A stretch of DNA of 64,000 bases from Nocardia jinanensis. Lineage in GTDB: Bacteria; Actinomycetota; Actinomycetes; Mycobacteriales; Mycobacteriaceae. The stretch covers positions 849,635 through 913,634 of the forward strand of contig NZ_BMMH01000002.1 in the NCBI RefSeq assembly GCF_014645735.1, read 5' to 3'. This document shows, piece after piece, positions 26,989 to 36,525 of the stretch. Below the pieces are notes generated by a model. It was not told the DNA's origin. It was given only the letters and a program-made list of their open reading frames with translations, and did not search any database. Positions within the stretch are counted from its first letter, which is position 1. The number at the start of each line of letters is the position of its first letter. The position numbers were made by a program, and so were the translations under genes.

Positions 26989-28595
26989 CACACCACGTAC
27001 CTCACTGCCGTGACCACGGGACTCGTTCCGTCGTCGACGACGATCGACAGTGTCCATTCGGCCGGGACCGGGATGATCACATTCGCACTGGTCCAAACGC
27101 CGTCGTGCTCCGCGAGATCGACCGGCAGACGGGCGATTCCGGCCGCCTCGGACGACAGCGTTGCGCTGAGGGCGTCGAGGCGCTCGCGTGCGGCGTCATC
27201 GGGCTCCAGGCTGATGACGACCGGTCCTCGACGGGTGGTGTCCAGACGCACATCCAGGCCGCCCTGTTCGAGCTGCGCGGTCACCGCCAGAGCGGGGCCG
27301 TAGTCGTCGCGTGCCGGTACCGACGATGCCAGGACAGTGGTCAGCACGAGCACCGCCACTGCGGCCGCCAATTCGACTCGGACGGCCCATCGTCCACCCG
27401 CCCGGCCCCGCAACCACCGCGCGGCCCAGAACGCCGCCGCCACGAGGGCGGTGACACCGGCGACCTTGGCGAGAAGGACAAGCCCATACCTGGTGTGCCA
27501 CAGCGAATCCAGCGGATATATTCGGCGCACCGCCTGGTAGACACCCGTGGTGAGCACCACTGCGAGGCACGCGACCGCCACCGTGGCCCAACGCTCCCGC
27601 AGTACCGGCCGCCGTCCGCCGAGCAGCAGGGCCACGACTCCGCCCACCCAGATCGCCATCGCCAGTACATGTGCGGTGGTGGAGACGATCGCGAATGCCG
27701 CGTCCGACCCCGCTGCGGCGTGTCCACCGGCGGCGAAGGTGTAGCCGATGACAGTACCTGCCAGGAGAGGTACCGCCGTGGGGCGCCACGGCGCGGACCG
27801 CCACAACACCCAGATGCCGAGCAACACAGCCGTGACGAGCCGGACCAGCAGCCGCACACCGAGGGGCGAGGACAGGGTGTCCCCGATCCCGGCGAGGCGC
27901 GGCAATGCCGACCAATCGTCCACACCCTGCGAATACGGACCCTGCGCAGCCAAATTCACCAATGCGCCGACGACGATGAGCGCAGACCCGAGCACGGCCG
28001 TCGCGGTGAACCGCCGGACGGTGCCGGCACTGTCACGGATATTCTCGCGGCCGGTGCACGTCAACGCGATCAGCAGACCGAACGACAGTACCGCGCCCAG
28101 GTAGCCCAGTACCCGCGCCGCCTGGATCACCGTCGTCCAGCGACCGCCCGCCTGTCCGTATTCGACCGTGTCGACAGCGAGGCCTCCGGGATCCGCATCG
28201 CCGACCACGAACCGGATGGAGTACGCCACCACATGGGTGTCCGCCGAAACAGCCCGTACGGTCGCCAGATAGGTTCCGTCGCGCAGTGTACCGCGCACGG
28301 GAACCCGTAGTTGGGTGCGATCGCCGGACGTCTCCGGACTCCCTAGCGGCACCTGGTTGTTCGCCGCGTCGATCAGATGGACGCTACCCGCCACGAACCG
28401 CACCGGCTGGTCCAGCGTGAAGGCGATCGAATCCGGCGGCGTGTCGAGTATCGCTGCCTGCGCCGGAACCGTGGCCACCAGGTTGGCGTGGGCCGCGGCC
28501 GATGCCGCGCCCAGCAACTGTAGGGCCACGACAGCCAGGAGACACGCGAGGCCGGCGCAGGCTCTCCGGCGCCGGGGGTGGTTCGGAATCGTCAC
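26985..28595 (-). CDS. ycnJ: CopC-CopD fusion copper protein YcnJ
   Basis: 536-residue membrane protein implicated in copper uptake. After the signal (ending ASAA) comes a CopC domain whose mature N-terminus starts with the copper-ligand His (AHANLVATVP) and contains DTHVVAYSIRFVVG. About eight TM helices of the CopD domain follow (with HAAAGSDAAF and TTAHVLAMAIWVGGVVALLL), then a C-terminal beta domain. GTG start at 28595, 11 bases after ycnI. Located inside an operon with an ABC importer, which is unusual for this protein. Confidence 0.92.
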   Translation of the reverse strand: MTIPNHPRRRRACAGLACLLAVVALQLLGAASAAAHANLVATVPAQAAILDTPPDSIAFTLDQPVRFVAGSVHLIDAANNQVPLGSPETSGDRTQLRVPVRGTLRDGTYLATVRAVSADTHVVAYSIRFVVGDADPGGLAVDTVEYGQAGGRWTTVIQAARVLGYLGAVLSFGLLIALTCTGRENIRDSAGTVRRFTATAVLGSALIVVGALVNLAAQGPYSQGVDDWSALPRLAGIGDTLSSPLGVRLLVRLVTAVLLGIWVLWRSAPWRPTAVPLLAGTVIGYTFAAGGHAAAGSDAAFAIVSTTAHVLAMAIWVGGVVALLLGGRRPVLRERWATVAVACLAVVLTTGVYQAVRRIYPLDSLWHTRYGLVLLAKVAGVTALVAAAFWAARWLRGRAGGRWAVRVELAAAVAVLVLTTVLASSVPARDDYGPALAVTAQLEQGGLDVRLDTTRRGPVVISLEPDDAARERLDALSATLSSEAAGIARLPVDLAEHDGVWTSANVIIPVPAEWTLSIVVDDGTSPVVTAVRYVVW

Positions 28596-28606
28596 CGTAG
28601 TTCGAG

Positions 28607-29308
28607 TCAGTGCGAACGCAGGCGCCGGTGCACCACCCCGGCATACGCCAGCGCGGCGACGGCGACCAGCAGCGACACCACCGAAATTCCCGTGGCCACC
28701 CCCGTACCGTCGTCACTTTCGGCGTGCGCCGCGTGCTCGGCTTCCGCTACCGCGCCACCGTGCTCGTCCGCACCGTCGGCAGCGCCGAGTCGTACCACCG
28801 GTGCCGGATGGGCGAGCTCGGCGTGCTCGTCCAGGGCCCGCTCGTTCCACTCGACGATCGCACCGTCGGAATAGTGCTGTGCCACCGGGATCGATACCGA
28901 CTCCGCCTCCGGCCAAGGCCCGGCGGAGATCGTGAACGCTCCGAACTCGTCCGGCGCCAGCGCGTATGACGGATCATCGGCCTTCCACACGACCCGTTTC
29001 ACGGTGCCGCCGTCGCCTCGTTCGATCTGCGCCGTCCAGCCCGCGACAGGTTGGGTGCGCAGCGAGGTGAACTCCGTCGCGCCGGTGAACGTGAAGTCCA
29101 GACGGGTGGTGGACGCGCTCTGGGATTCGGTCGGGACCTGGAATGTCGCTGTGCCCCAGCCGCCTCGGGTGGGCACGCTGCCCTGGTCCGCCCGGATATG
29201 GGCCGATGCCTTTTGTGCCGGCACCAGCAGAGTGAGGATCAGCAACACAGCGGCCCCGGTCCACCGCAGCGCACGTGCGCGGGCGGCGGGTGCGTGGATC
29301 TCAGCCAT
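28607..29308 (-). CDS. ycnI: YcnI-like copper-binding protein (DUF1775)
   Basis: 233 residues: signal peptide (to QKASA), a DUF1775 beta-sandwich whose mature N-terminus begins with His (HIRADQGSVPTRG), the family motifs TTRLDFTFTG and WNERALDEHAE, a His/Glu-rich linker and one C-terminal TM anchor (GISVVSLLVAVAALAYAGVV). YcnI binds Cu(II) with its N-terminal His and a conserved Trp, and works with YcnJ. It overlaps the ABC permease gene by 8 bases. Confidence 0.92.
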   Translation of the reverse strand: MAEIHAPAARARALRWTGAAVLLILTLLVPAQKASAHIRADQGSVPTRGGWGTATFQVPTESQSASTTRLDFTFTGATEFTSLRTQPVAGWTAQIERGDGGTVKRVVWKADDPSYALAPDEFGAFTISAGPWPEAESVSIPVAQHYSDGAIVEWNERALDEHAELAHPAPVVRLGAADGADEHGGAVAEAEHAAHAESDDGTGVATGISVVSLLVAVAALAYAGVVHRRLRSH

Positions 29309-30203
29309 TGGTGATGCCTTCCTGCCAGCCGGTGAGCCGCCGTTCCACCAGCACCAACAGGTAGTTCATGATGAGGCCCAGGAGTCCGAGCAGCACAATG
29401 CCGGCGTACATCTCCGGGATCCGGAACGTCTGCTGCATGGTGAGGGTGAAGATGCCGAGTCCGGCCGGAGCGCCCACCATCTCCGCCGCCACCAGCACGG
29501 TGATCGCGTAGGCGCCACCCAGCCGGATTCCGGGGAATATGCGTGGGATCGATGCCGGTAGGACAACCTTTGTGAAGATGAACCACTGGTCGGCACCCAT
29601 ACTCTTCGCCGCGTCGATCTGCAGCTTCTCCACATCCTTCACCGCGGAGATGGTGGTGAGCAGGATGGGCCAGACCACCGCCCAGGTCACGATCGCGTAT
29701 TTCGAGGGTTCGCCCAGGCCGAAGAACAGCAGGAAAACAGGAAACAGCGCCAGCGCCGACAGTTGCCGGAAGAACTGCAGTACCGAGTCGATGACGCGCT
29801 CGAACGGTTTGAACCAGCCGATCGCCACACCGAGCGGCACGCCGACGACGATTCCGAGACCGAATCCGACCAGCGAACGACGAATGCTGGGCCAGACGTG
29901 CTTCTGGATGTTGCCGTCGGGAAGGAGTCCCTCTACCAATGCCCGCACGACCTCGTGCGGCGGCGGCAGGTAGTGCTCGCGGACGAGACCGGCCCAGATC
30001 AGGACATACCAGATCAGAATGAACCCCGCCCACCCGAGGGCGGAATTGACGACGAGCCCCGGGGTCCAGCGGAACCGGGACCGCGCTCGGGGCACACGTG
30101 CGGATTCAGTCGAGGTATCCACCCTCTCCTGACGTTTCACATCGCTGTCGGCCGGCTCGTCCACGATGTGCGGGGTGGCCGAGGTACGTGCATCAGGCGA
30201 CAT
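29301..30203 (-). CDS. ABC importer permease, SsuC/TauC type
   Basis: 300 residues: a charged 45-residue cytoplasmic leader, six TM helices and the EAA loop (DAAKSMGADQWFIFTKVVLPASI). The family imports sulfonates, nitrate, taurine or thiamine precursors. ATG at 30203 overlaps the ATPase gene by 11 bases, and the 3' end overlaps ycnI. Partner genes are the ATPase and the lipoprotein upstream. Confidence 0.9.
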   Translation of the reverse strand: MSPDARTSATPHIVDEPADSDVKRQERVDTSTESARVPRARSRFRWTPGLVVNSALGWAGFILIWYVLIWAGLVREHYLPPPHEVVRALVEGLLPDGNIQKHVWPSIRRSLVGFGLGIVVGVPLGVAIGWFKPFERVIDSVLQFFRQLSALALFPVFLLFFGLGEPSKYAIVTWAVVWPILLTTISAVKDVEKLQIDAAKSMGADQWFIFTKVVLPASIPRIFPGIRLGGAYAITVLVAAEMVGAPAGLGIFTLTMQQTFRIPEMYAGIVLLGLLGLIMNYLLVLVERRLTGWQEGITNG

Positions 30204-31059
30204 CACGCACCTCGTCGCGCAGGATCTCGGCCACGGTTCGGCGGATACCGACGAACTCCGGTGAGTTGCGGATCTCCTCCGTGCGCGGGCGGGGCAGATC
30301 GATATCGACGAGCGCCTTCACCCGGCCCGGCCGCGCGGTCATGATCGCCACCCGGTCGGCGAGGAAGACCGCCTCGTCGATCGAATGGGTGACGAACAGG
30401 ACCGTCTTGCGCTGGGCACCTTCATCGTGGCTCAGGCCCCAGATCCGCAGCAGCTCCAGTTGGAGTAGTTCGCGGGTGTTGGCGTCGAGTGCGGCGAACG
30501 GTTCGTCCATCACCAGCACACTCGGGTCGTAGGCCAGTGCGCGGACGATCGCGACCCGCTGGCGCATACCGCCGGAGAGTTGGTGCGGGTAGCTGTGCAG
30601 GAACTCGCCCAGCCCGACCTTCTCCAGCAGTTCCGTGGCGATACGCCGGCGTTCGGACTTCGATACGCCGCGAATCTCCAGGCCGGCCTCGACATTGGTC
30701 AGGACCGAACGCCAGGGATAGAGAGCATAGCCCTGGAACACTACGCCGATATCTCTGTTCACCCCCGTCAGCGGCTCACCACCGACGAGTACCTCGCCGT
30801 CCGAAAGAGTCTCCAGACCAGCGAGGATGTTGAGGAAGGTCGACTTTCCACAACCGCTCGGCCCGAGGAGTGCGAGGAACTCGCCTTCCGGGACGGCCAG
30901 CTCGAAATCGCGCAGTACCGTGAGTTCGTTGGTCGCGACCCGGCCGACCTTGCGGGCCGGGAAGGTCTTGCCCACCCGACGGGCCACGATCTTGTCGGCC
31001 GGGGCGTGATCGGTACGTGCGTCCGCGTCGTCGGTGATCCGAGTCTCGGACAACGTCAT
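30193..31059 (-). CDS. ABC importer ATPase, SsuB/TauB type
   Basis: 288 residues with all nucleotide-binding motifs: Walker A GPSGCGKST, Q loop FQGYALYPW, signature LSGGMRQRVAI, Walker B VLVMDEPFAALD and the H-loop VTHSIDEAV. A 45-residue N-terminal extension precedes the domain. Start and stop overlap both neighbours (ATGA with the binding-protein gene). Confidence 0.93.
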   Translation of the reverse strand: MTLSETRITDDADARTDHAPADKIVARRVGKTFPARKVGRVATNELTVLRDFELAVPEGEFLALLGPSGCGKSTFLNILAGLETLSDGEVLVGGEPLTGVNRDIGVVFQGYALYPWRSVLTNVEAGLEIRGVSKSERRRIATELLEKVGLGEFLHSYPHQLSGGMRQRVAIVRALAYDPSVLVMDEPFAALDANTRELLQLELLRIWGLSHDEGAQRKTVLFVTHSIDEAVFLADRVAIMTARPGRVKALVDIDLPRPRTEEIRNSPEFVGIRRTVAEILRDEVRDVA

Positions 31060-32123
31060 TTCTCGCCCACGGTCAGATCGACCTGGTTCTCCGCCTGGGT
31101 TTCCAGCAACGCGTCGCTCTCGGCATAGGGGTTGTACTGGTTCGTCGCGACGTCGTCGGCGGTCAGCGAATCCTCCGGTACCTGACCGAACTTCTCGAGT
31201 GTGTCGATCCAGTACTGGATCTGTTTGCGGTCGATGATCGCGTTGTTGACGTAGGCGTATCGGGTGATGTCCTGCACGTTCTGCCCGATACGGTCGGCGA
31301 TGTACTGCCGGGCCTGGTCCGGATTCCGGTTCACCCAGCTCTGGGTCTTACCGAGGATTCCGACCAATTCCTCCGTCTGCGCCGGGAATCGCCGGATGAA
31401 CTTTCCGTTGCCGGTGTACGGCTGGCTGCCGCTCGCGCCGCCGTCGAGATCGAAATCGCTGAAGAGACTGACCAGATCGGGATTGTTGAGGGCGTGCCCC
31501 GAGAACGGGGCATGGATGATGGAGAGATCGGCGGCGCCGGTCTCCACCGCCTGTTCCGACTGGGCGTCCGGGGTCGGCACCCAGTTGACCTTGTCGACGT
31601 CTACGCCCTTGCTGGTCAGATACTGTTTGGTGACATACTCCGCGCAGGCACCGAACCCGTTCATCGCGATCGTTTTTCCCTCGAGTTCATCGAGGGAGGT
31701 CGCGGTGATCCCGGAGTCCTTGCGCACGAAGTAATTCATATGCGGCGCGTCCGGCAGGGTCTGGTTGGATGCCGCGACGATCTTCAAGTCGGCACCCCCG
31801 TTGATCGCCGATATGGTGAGCGAGGCCATCCGGGTGGCGAAGTCGAGGTCACCGGTGTCGGTGAGCGGAATGAGCTGATTGCCGTCCACGGGACCCACAT
31901 ACTTCGGCTTGATGCCCGCGTCGTCGAAGTATCCGAGCTTGTCGGCAAGATAGACGAGATCGAAGCTCGGGTTGTCGGCGTACTTGAAATAGACGGGATT
32001 CTTCGGGTCGGAGACGTCACCGGGCGGGCCGGCTATATCCGCTGAACTGCCACACGCAGCGGTTCCGAGCATGAGGGCCGCGCCGGCCAGAGCTGTCAGC
32101 CCCCGTGCCAATGTCTTTTTCAT
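31056..32123 (-). CDS. NMT1/SsuA-like substrate-binding lipoprotein
   Basis: 355-residue lipoprotein: signal and lipobox LGTAAC (mature Cys near residue 24), then a two-lobed binding fold of the NMT1/ThiY/SsuA type (YFKYADNPSFDLVYLADKLG, then VGPVDGNQLIPLTDTGDLDF). It captures the substrate outside the membrane for the ABC permease and ATPase encoded next. It opens the six-gene operon with ycnI and ycnJ; a copper complex or a thiamine/sulfonate-like molecule are both conceivable ligands. Confidence 0.9.
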   Translation of the reverse strand: MKKTLARGLTALAGAALMLGTAACGSSADIAGPPGDVSDPKNPVYFKYADNPSFDLVYLADKLGYFDDAGIKPKYVGPVDGNQLIPLTDTGDLDFATRMASLTISAINGGADLKIVAASNQTLPDAPHMNYFVRKDSGITATSLDELEGKTIAMNGFGACAEYVTKQYLTSKGVDVDKVNWVPTPDAQSEQAVETGAADLSIIHAPFSGHALNNPDLVSLFSDFDLDGGASGSQPYTGNGKFIRRFPAQTEELVGILGKTQSWVNRNPDQARQYIADRIGQNVQDITRYAYVNNAIIDRKQIQYWIDTLEKFGQVPEDSLTADDVATNQYNPYAESDALLETQAENQVDLTVGEK

Positions 32124-32456
32124 CGTCGTTCCTAGCTAGACGCGCTCACGCGCAGTGACAGATCACACCTCACCGCAGTCAATCAGCCGGAGCCGCAACG
32201 GTCACCGCTTCGGTTCACGGTGATCGCAACGGGCATTTCGGTTATGCCCACCACAACGGCCAGGTGTCCTGGAGCGGGGGGTGGGATCCATGTCCGGCCT
32301 CGCCGACCTGCTCTCGACGAACCCCGAGGTGGGTCACCACGCGTGGGGAAATAGATCCGTTTCGTCGATGTCAGCGTCGAGCGAGGAGACGGCTGTCGCC
32401 ACGCCAGGTACGAATGGGTCAGAGATTCGCCAGATTCGCGCGACAGATGGGCGTGT
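32124..32456. other. Intergenic region, promoter of the ABC-ycn operon
   Basis: 333 bases between the divergently placed 5' end of the binding-protein gene and the 3' end of the glycerate kinase gene. No gene or clear operator recognised; it should contain the promoter of the six-gene operon near 32130-32250. Confidence 0.4.
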
Positions 32457-33575
32457 TCATGGCGCCGCGGCCATGGTGCGGCCGATCTGCCGGCCGATCC
32501 GGGTCAGCAACTGCCGGGTCAGTTCAGGGTCGCCGGCGGTATCCCTGTCGGTGTAGTCGCCGAGAGAATAGATATCCGTGAATCCCGCCGGGCCCCATTG
32601 TTCTCGGGACAGCGTGCTCCGGCCGGCGACGGCGATGACCGGAACAGGGTGGGAGCGGCGGGCCAGAACCGTGGGCAGTTTGCCGTTCGCTGTCTGCTCA
32701 TCGATACTCCCCTCCCCGGTGACCACCAGGTCGGCACCGGGCAGGTGCCGATCGAACTCGAGCAGGTCGAGAAAGTACTCCGCACCTGACACGAACTTGC
32801 CGCCGAGCAGTAACGCGGCGAACCCGATTCCGCCCGCGCTGCCCGCTCCGGCTGTGGCCGCGACAGCCATCGCGTCCGGGTAGCCGCTGCGGGCGAACGC
32901 CCGGACGAGGTTGTTCAGGCCGGCGTCGAGAAACCGCACCTCGGCCGCGGTGGCCCCCTTCTGCGGCCCGTACACCGCCGCGGCACCGTCGGGTCCGAGC
33001 AAGGGATTGGTGACATCGCCGGCGACCACGATCTCGACCCCGGTCGGCCTCGCCGCCCGCGACGAGTCCACGGTGTGGACTCGCCCCGAATTCCGTCCGC
33101 ACGCTCGCAGTGGTCTTCCCCTCGCATCGGCGAAGGTGAAGCCGAGCGCTGCGAGCAGTCCCATCCCGCCGTCGGTGCTGGCACTGCCACCGAGGGCAAG
33201 AACCAATCGCCGCGGCCGGTATCGCAACGCTTGCGACATCGCTTGTCCCATACCGAGACTGCTCGCATCCAGCGGCAGCATGCGGCCGGCCGGAAGGGTG
33301 GTGAGGCCGCAGGTATTGGCGACCTCGACCACGGCGGCACCGTCACCGACGGCGATCAGTCCGCATCTCGGCGCTCCCGCCGCCCCGGCCACCGTCACCG
33401 GATGCGGCGCGAAACCGGCCGCTACCGCGGCGTCGACACTCCCGTCACCGCCGTCGGCCAGCGGTATTCTGTCACTGTCGACCCCCGCCGCCGCCAAGCC
33501 CTCCGCCAGCCGGTCGGCCACCTCGGACGCGGCGAGGCTTCCTTTGAACTTGTCCGGGGCGACCAGAACCCTCAC
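32457..33575 (-). CDS. Glycerate 2-kinase (GK1 family)
   Basis: 372 residues of the GarK/GlxK family, which phosphorylates D-glycerate to 2-phosphoglycerate. Family stretches: APDKFKGSLAASEVADRLAE at the N-terminus, PLADGGDGSVDA, LALGGSASTDGGMGLLAALG, and LVVTGEGSIDEQT with GKLPTVLARR. Last gene of the operon permease, binding protein, ATPase, kinase (gap 40 bases to the ATPase). Its presence implies that the imported compound is broken down to glycerate. GTG start. Confidence 0.92.
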   Translation of the reverse strand: MRVLVAPDKFKGSLAASEVADRLAEGLAAAGVDSDRIPLADGGDGSVDAAVAAGFAPHPVTVAGAAGAPRCGLIAVGDGAAVVEVANTCGLTTLPAGRMLPLDASSLGMGQAMSQALRYRPRRLVLALGGSASTDGGMGLLAALGFTFADARGRPLRACGRNSGRVHTVDSSRAARPTGVEIVVAGDVTNPLLGPDGAAAVYGPQKGATAAEVRFLDAGLNNLVRAFARSGYPDAMAVAATAGAGSAGGIGFAALLLGGKFVSGAEYFLDLLEFDRHLPGADLVVTGEGSIDEQTANGKLPTVLARRSHPVPVIAVAGRSTLSREQWGPAGFTDIYSLGDYTDRDTAGDPELTRQLLTRIGRQIGRTMAAAP

Positions 33576-33615
33576 GCGGTTGATTTCCTGTCAGCGAGTC
33601 GGCGGGGATCGAGTA

Positions 33616-34419
33616 TCAGTCCGCTTGCGCCACCGAGCCGAGCAGGTCGCGGATCCGGTTGGCGACTGTGATGAATTCCGGTGTCTCCATCGTCGTGGCG
33701 TAATTCCGGTGCGCGGGCAGGTCGACGTCGAGCAATTCGATAATCCTGCCCGGCCTCGGGCTCATCACGACCACCCGGTTGGCGAGGTATACGGCCTCGG
33801 CCACCGAATGGGTGACCAGCAGTACCGTTGTGCCCGTTTCCCGCCAGATCCGATGCAGCTCGACGTTCATCCGTTCCCTGGTGAGCGCGTCGAGTGCGCC
33901 GAACGGCTCGTCCATCAGCAGCACTTCCGGTTCGTGCAGCAGCGCCCGGCACAGCGAAACCCGTTGCTGCATACCGCCGGAGAGTTCGTGCGGCAGGGCG
34001 TTCTCGAATCCGCTGAGTCCGGTCATCTCGATGAGACGCGCGCATTCGGCCGCAGCCGCCCGTTTGTTCATACCGCGCATCTCGGCTTGGAGCAGGATGT
34101 TCTTGCGTACGGTCCGCCATTCCAGCAGTGCGGCACGCTGGAATACGTAGCCGATATTGCGCCGTGGCCCACGCACGGGGGCGCCGCCGAGTTCGACGCT
34201 GCCCCCGCTCGGATCGGTGAGACCGGCGACGACCTTCAGTAGCGTCGATTTGCCGCAACCCGACGGGCCGACGATCGACACGAATTCGCCTCGACGGACC
34301 TGCAAGTCGACATTGTGCAGTGCGGTGACCTCGCCGCGCTTCGATGAGAACCGCACGGTCAGGTCGTCTACCGCGACCGCGGTATCGGTGCGGACGATGG
34401 TGTCGGTGGATGTGCTCAT
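33616..34419 (-). CDS. ABC importer ATPase, SsuB/ThiZ type
   Basis: 267 residues with Walker A GPSGCGKSTLLK, signature LSGGMQQRVSL, Walker B VLLMDEPFGALDAL and H-loop VTHSVAEAV. ATG at 34419 removes an unlikely leader. It lies 17 bases after the binding-protein gene. Confidence 0.92.
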   Translation of the reverse strand: MSTSTDTIVRTDTAVAVDDLTVRFSSKRGEVTALHNVDLQVRRGEFVSIVGPSGCGKSTLLKVVAGLTDPSGGSVELGGAPVRGPRRNIGYVFQRAALLEWRTVRKNILLQAEMRGMNKRAAAAECARLIEMTGLSGFENALPHELSGGMQQRVSLCRALLHEPEVLLMDEPFGALDALTRERMNVELHRIWRETGTTVLLVTHSVAEAVYLANRVVVMSPRPGRIIELLDVDLPAHRNYATTMETPEFITVANRIRDLLGSVAQAD

Positions 34420-34436
34420 ATCGTCACCTGCTCCGG

Positions 34437-35477
34437 TCACGGCTTGCTGGTGGGGGTGAAGTTCGAGTCCCAGTACTTGGCCGGGTCCTCGGCCTTGTCG
34501 AGGAGCTTCGCACTGCTGAGGACATCGACGGTGGCGCGCCAATCGGCTTCCGAATTGGTTCCCGGCGCCTTACCCGCGGTCTCCGGTGTGCTGAGTAGCG
34601 GGATGGTCTGCTGCCACTGCTGCAGCAGTACCTGCTGCGGCGGCAGTTGCGGATCCTTACCTTCCATCGCGGCGACCGCCGCCTCCGGCTTCGCGACCGC
34701 GGCGGCGAAGGCCTCGCTCGTCGCATCCACCATGGCCTGTACCAGCTCGGGCGAGGATTGGATGGTGGCCTGATTCGCGATCAGTCCGTTACTGAAGAAG
34801 CTCAAGCCCTGATCCGAATACCGCAGGTAGCGGACCTCTTTGCCGCTTTTGTTCGCGATGGTGGGGCCCTGGTCGTGTGCGAATCCGATAAGCCCGTCGA
34901 CGCGACCGGACAGCATCGCCGACATTTTGCCCGCCGAGTCGAGGCTCTGCTGGGTGACCTGATCCGCGGGAACGCCCGCCTTGTCGAGATAGACCGGGAA
35001 AGTCGTGGTCGGAGCGTCACCCGCGGAGACCGCAATGGTCTTACCCGCCAGATCGGCCGGTGTCCGGATATTCGAATCGGCGAATACCTGCACGGCGGAT
35101 GGCGTGGTCTGGAGGAAGACGCCGACGCTCTTGATCTTGACGCCCTTATCGATATTGCTGAGGACGGCCGGAGCATCGGCCCAGCCGAAATCGGTCTGCT
35201 GCGAACCGGTGGCCTGCGCGGTTTTTGTCGAGCCCTGTCCGGCCGAGATCTTCAGATCGATGCCGTGCTTGGCGAATATTCCCTCTTGCACCCCGTAATA
35301 GAACGGGGCGTGCTCGCCGTACGGGTACCAGTTGAGCATCAGCGACACCGCGGTGGTCTTCCCGTCGGTGCCGGGATCCTTCGCGTCGCTGCCACCGCCC
35401 CCGCAACCGGTCAATACCAGGGCCGACGCCAAGGCGGCGGCGCCGATCGTCGTGAGTGTGCGAATTCCGAATTTCAT
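34437..35477 (-). CDS. NMT1/ThiY-like substrate-binding lipoprotein
   Basis: 346 residues: lipobox VLTGC near residue 25, a short Gly-rich linker, then an NMT1-type binding fold (VSLMLNWYPYGEHAPFYYG, then GIFAKHGIDLKISAGQGSTK). The LNWYP...HAPFYYG pattern is that of ThiY-like proteins which bind pyrimidine thiamine precursors, but the same fold also binds sulfonates and other small molecules. Given the dehydrogenase/aldolase/kinase genes under the same operator, its ligand may be a sugar-like or other polyol compound. Confidence 0.9.
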   Translation of the reverse strand: MKFGIRTLTTIGAAALASALVLTGCGGGGSDAKDPGTDGKTTAVSLMLNWYPYGEHAPFYYGVQEGIFAKHGIDLKISAGQGSTKTAQATGSQQTDFGWADAPAVLSNIDKGVKIKSVGVFLQTTPSAVQVFADSNIRTPADLAGKTIAVSAGDAPTTTFPVYLDKAGVPADQVTQQSLDSAGKMSAMLSGRVDGLIGFAHDQGPTIANKSGKEVRYLRYSDQGLSFFSNGLIANQATIQSSPELVQAMVDATSEAFAAAVAKPEAAVAAMEGKDPQLPPQQVLLQQWQQTIPLLSTPETAGKAPGTNSEADWRATVDVLSSAKLLDKAEDPAKYWDSNFTPTSKP

Positions 35478-35520
35478 GCGAGTTCTCCAGCTGTGGCGCG
35501 AATGCGATTGTTCGACATGC

Positions 35521-36393
35521 TCATGCCGCGCCGACGACCGAGGCCGTGGATCGACGGGAGGCGTGCCATGGAATGAGGAACTGCTCGGCGATTTCGATGA
35601 TCGCGAACAGGATGATGCCCAGCATGGACATGATGATCAGGGCGGCGAACAGCATCGCGGTGTCGATATTTCCGTTGGCTTGCAGAATCACGTAGCCGAG
35701 CCCCTCGTTCGCGCCGACGAATTCGCCGACGACGGCGCCGGTGACCGCGAGGGTGGCGGCGATCTTGAGGCCGGACATCAGCTGTGGCAATGAGGCCGGA
35801 AAACGCACCTTCACGAACGTTTTCCAATTGCTAGCGCCCATGGTGGAGGTGAGCTCGAGGATCTCGGGATCCACCGAGCGCAGCCCGGCCATACCGGCGA
35901 TGACGATCGGGAAGAACGCCATCAGTACGGCGACGAGGATCTTGGGGCTGGTGCCGAACCCCAGCCACACGATGAACAGCGGTGCGATGGCGATCTTGGG
36001 GATGACCTGCGCGAAGAGGATGAGCGGGTACATCGTCCGCTCGATACCGCGTGAGTAGATCATCACCAGTGCGACGGCTTCGCCGATCAGCGCGGCGATC
36101 ACGAAGCCGACCACTGTTTCGTAGGTCGTCACCCAAGTGTTCTGGAGCAGATACGTCGAGTTGTCGGCGGCGGTGCGCCAGGTATCCGCCGGCGACGGCA
36201 GAATGTAGGGCTCGACGAGCTCGAACTCGGTGACGGCCCACCATGCGGCGACGAGCACCGCCACCAGGGCGAGCGGCCGCCACATGGTCGACCACATATT
36301 CGAGAGAGATGGAAGCTTCCGGGGCCGAGTGCGAACGGGTTGCGTCGCTTTCGGTGCGGAGGAACTGACCTCGACGGACGTGACTACCGCCAT
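35521..36393 (-). CDS. ABC importer permease, SsuC/ThiX type
   Basis: 290 residues, six TM helices and the EAA loop near LTSTMGASNWKTFVKVRFPA. First gene of the four-gene operon that ends with the glycerate kinase. A 14-bp LacI-type operator lies 50 bases upstream of its start. Confidence 0.9.
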   Translation of the reverse strand: MAVVTSVEVSSSAPKATQPVRTRPRKLPSLSNMWSTMWRPLALVAVLVAAWWAVTEFELVEPYILPSPADTWRTAADNSTYLLQNTWVTTYETVVGFVIAALIGEAVALVMIYSRGIERTMYPLILFAQVIPKIAIAPLFIVWLGFGTSPKILVAVLMAFFPIVIAGMAGLRSVDPEILELTSTMGASNWKTFVKVRFPASLPQLMSGLKIAATLAVTGAVVGEFVGANEGLGYVILQANGNIDTAMLFAALIIMSMLGIILFAIIEIAEQFLIPWHASRRSTASVVGAA

Positions 36394-36440
36394 CTGGAGT
36401 CCTAAAGCTAGTAGTGGAGCGGGGTTCGCACTGCACCCGC

Positions 36441-36458
36441 TGGGAATGCGCTTTCCGA
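36441..36458. promoter_or_regulatory. LacI operator, copy 1
   Basis: Core GGAATGCGCTTTCC at 36443-36456, an imperfect palindrome around GCGC. It is the exact reverse complement of the core at 37625-37638. It lies 50 bases upstream of the permease start, where a bound LacI protein would block transcription of the transport operon. Confidence 0.8.
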
Positions 36459-36525
36459 AGCTGGGATCGAGGCTAGTGTGACCGGACCCACAGTGTCAAG
36501 GGTTTCGGATTGTCGCAGGTCAGCC

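Noticed and set aside
26907..28310. A 467-residue plus-strand frame opposite ycnJ
   Set aside because: Antisense shadow of a GC-rich gene, with no domain or ribosome binding site.
32281..32556. A plus-strand frame of 91 residues between the copper operon and the glycerate kinase gene
   Set aside because: It overlaps the end of the kinase gene and has no family and no clear ribosome binding site.
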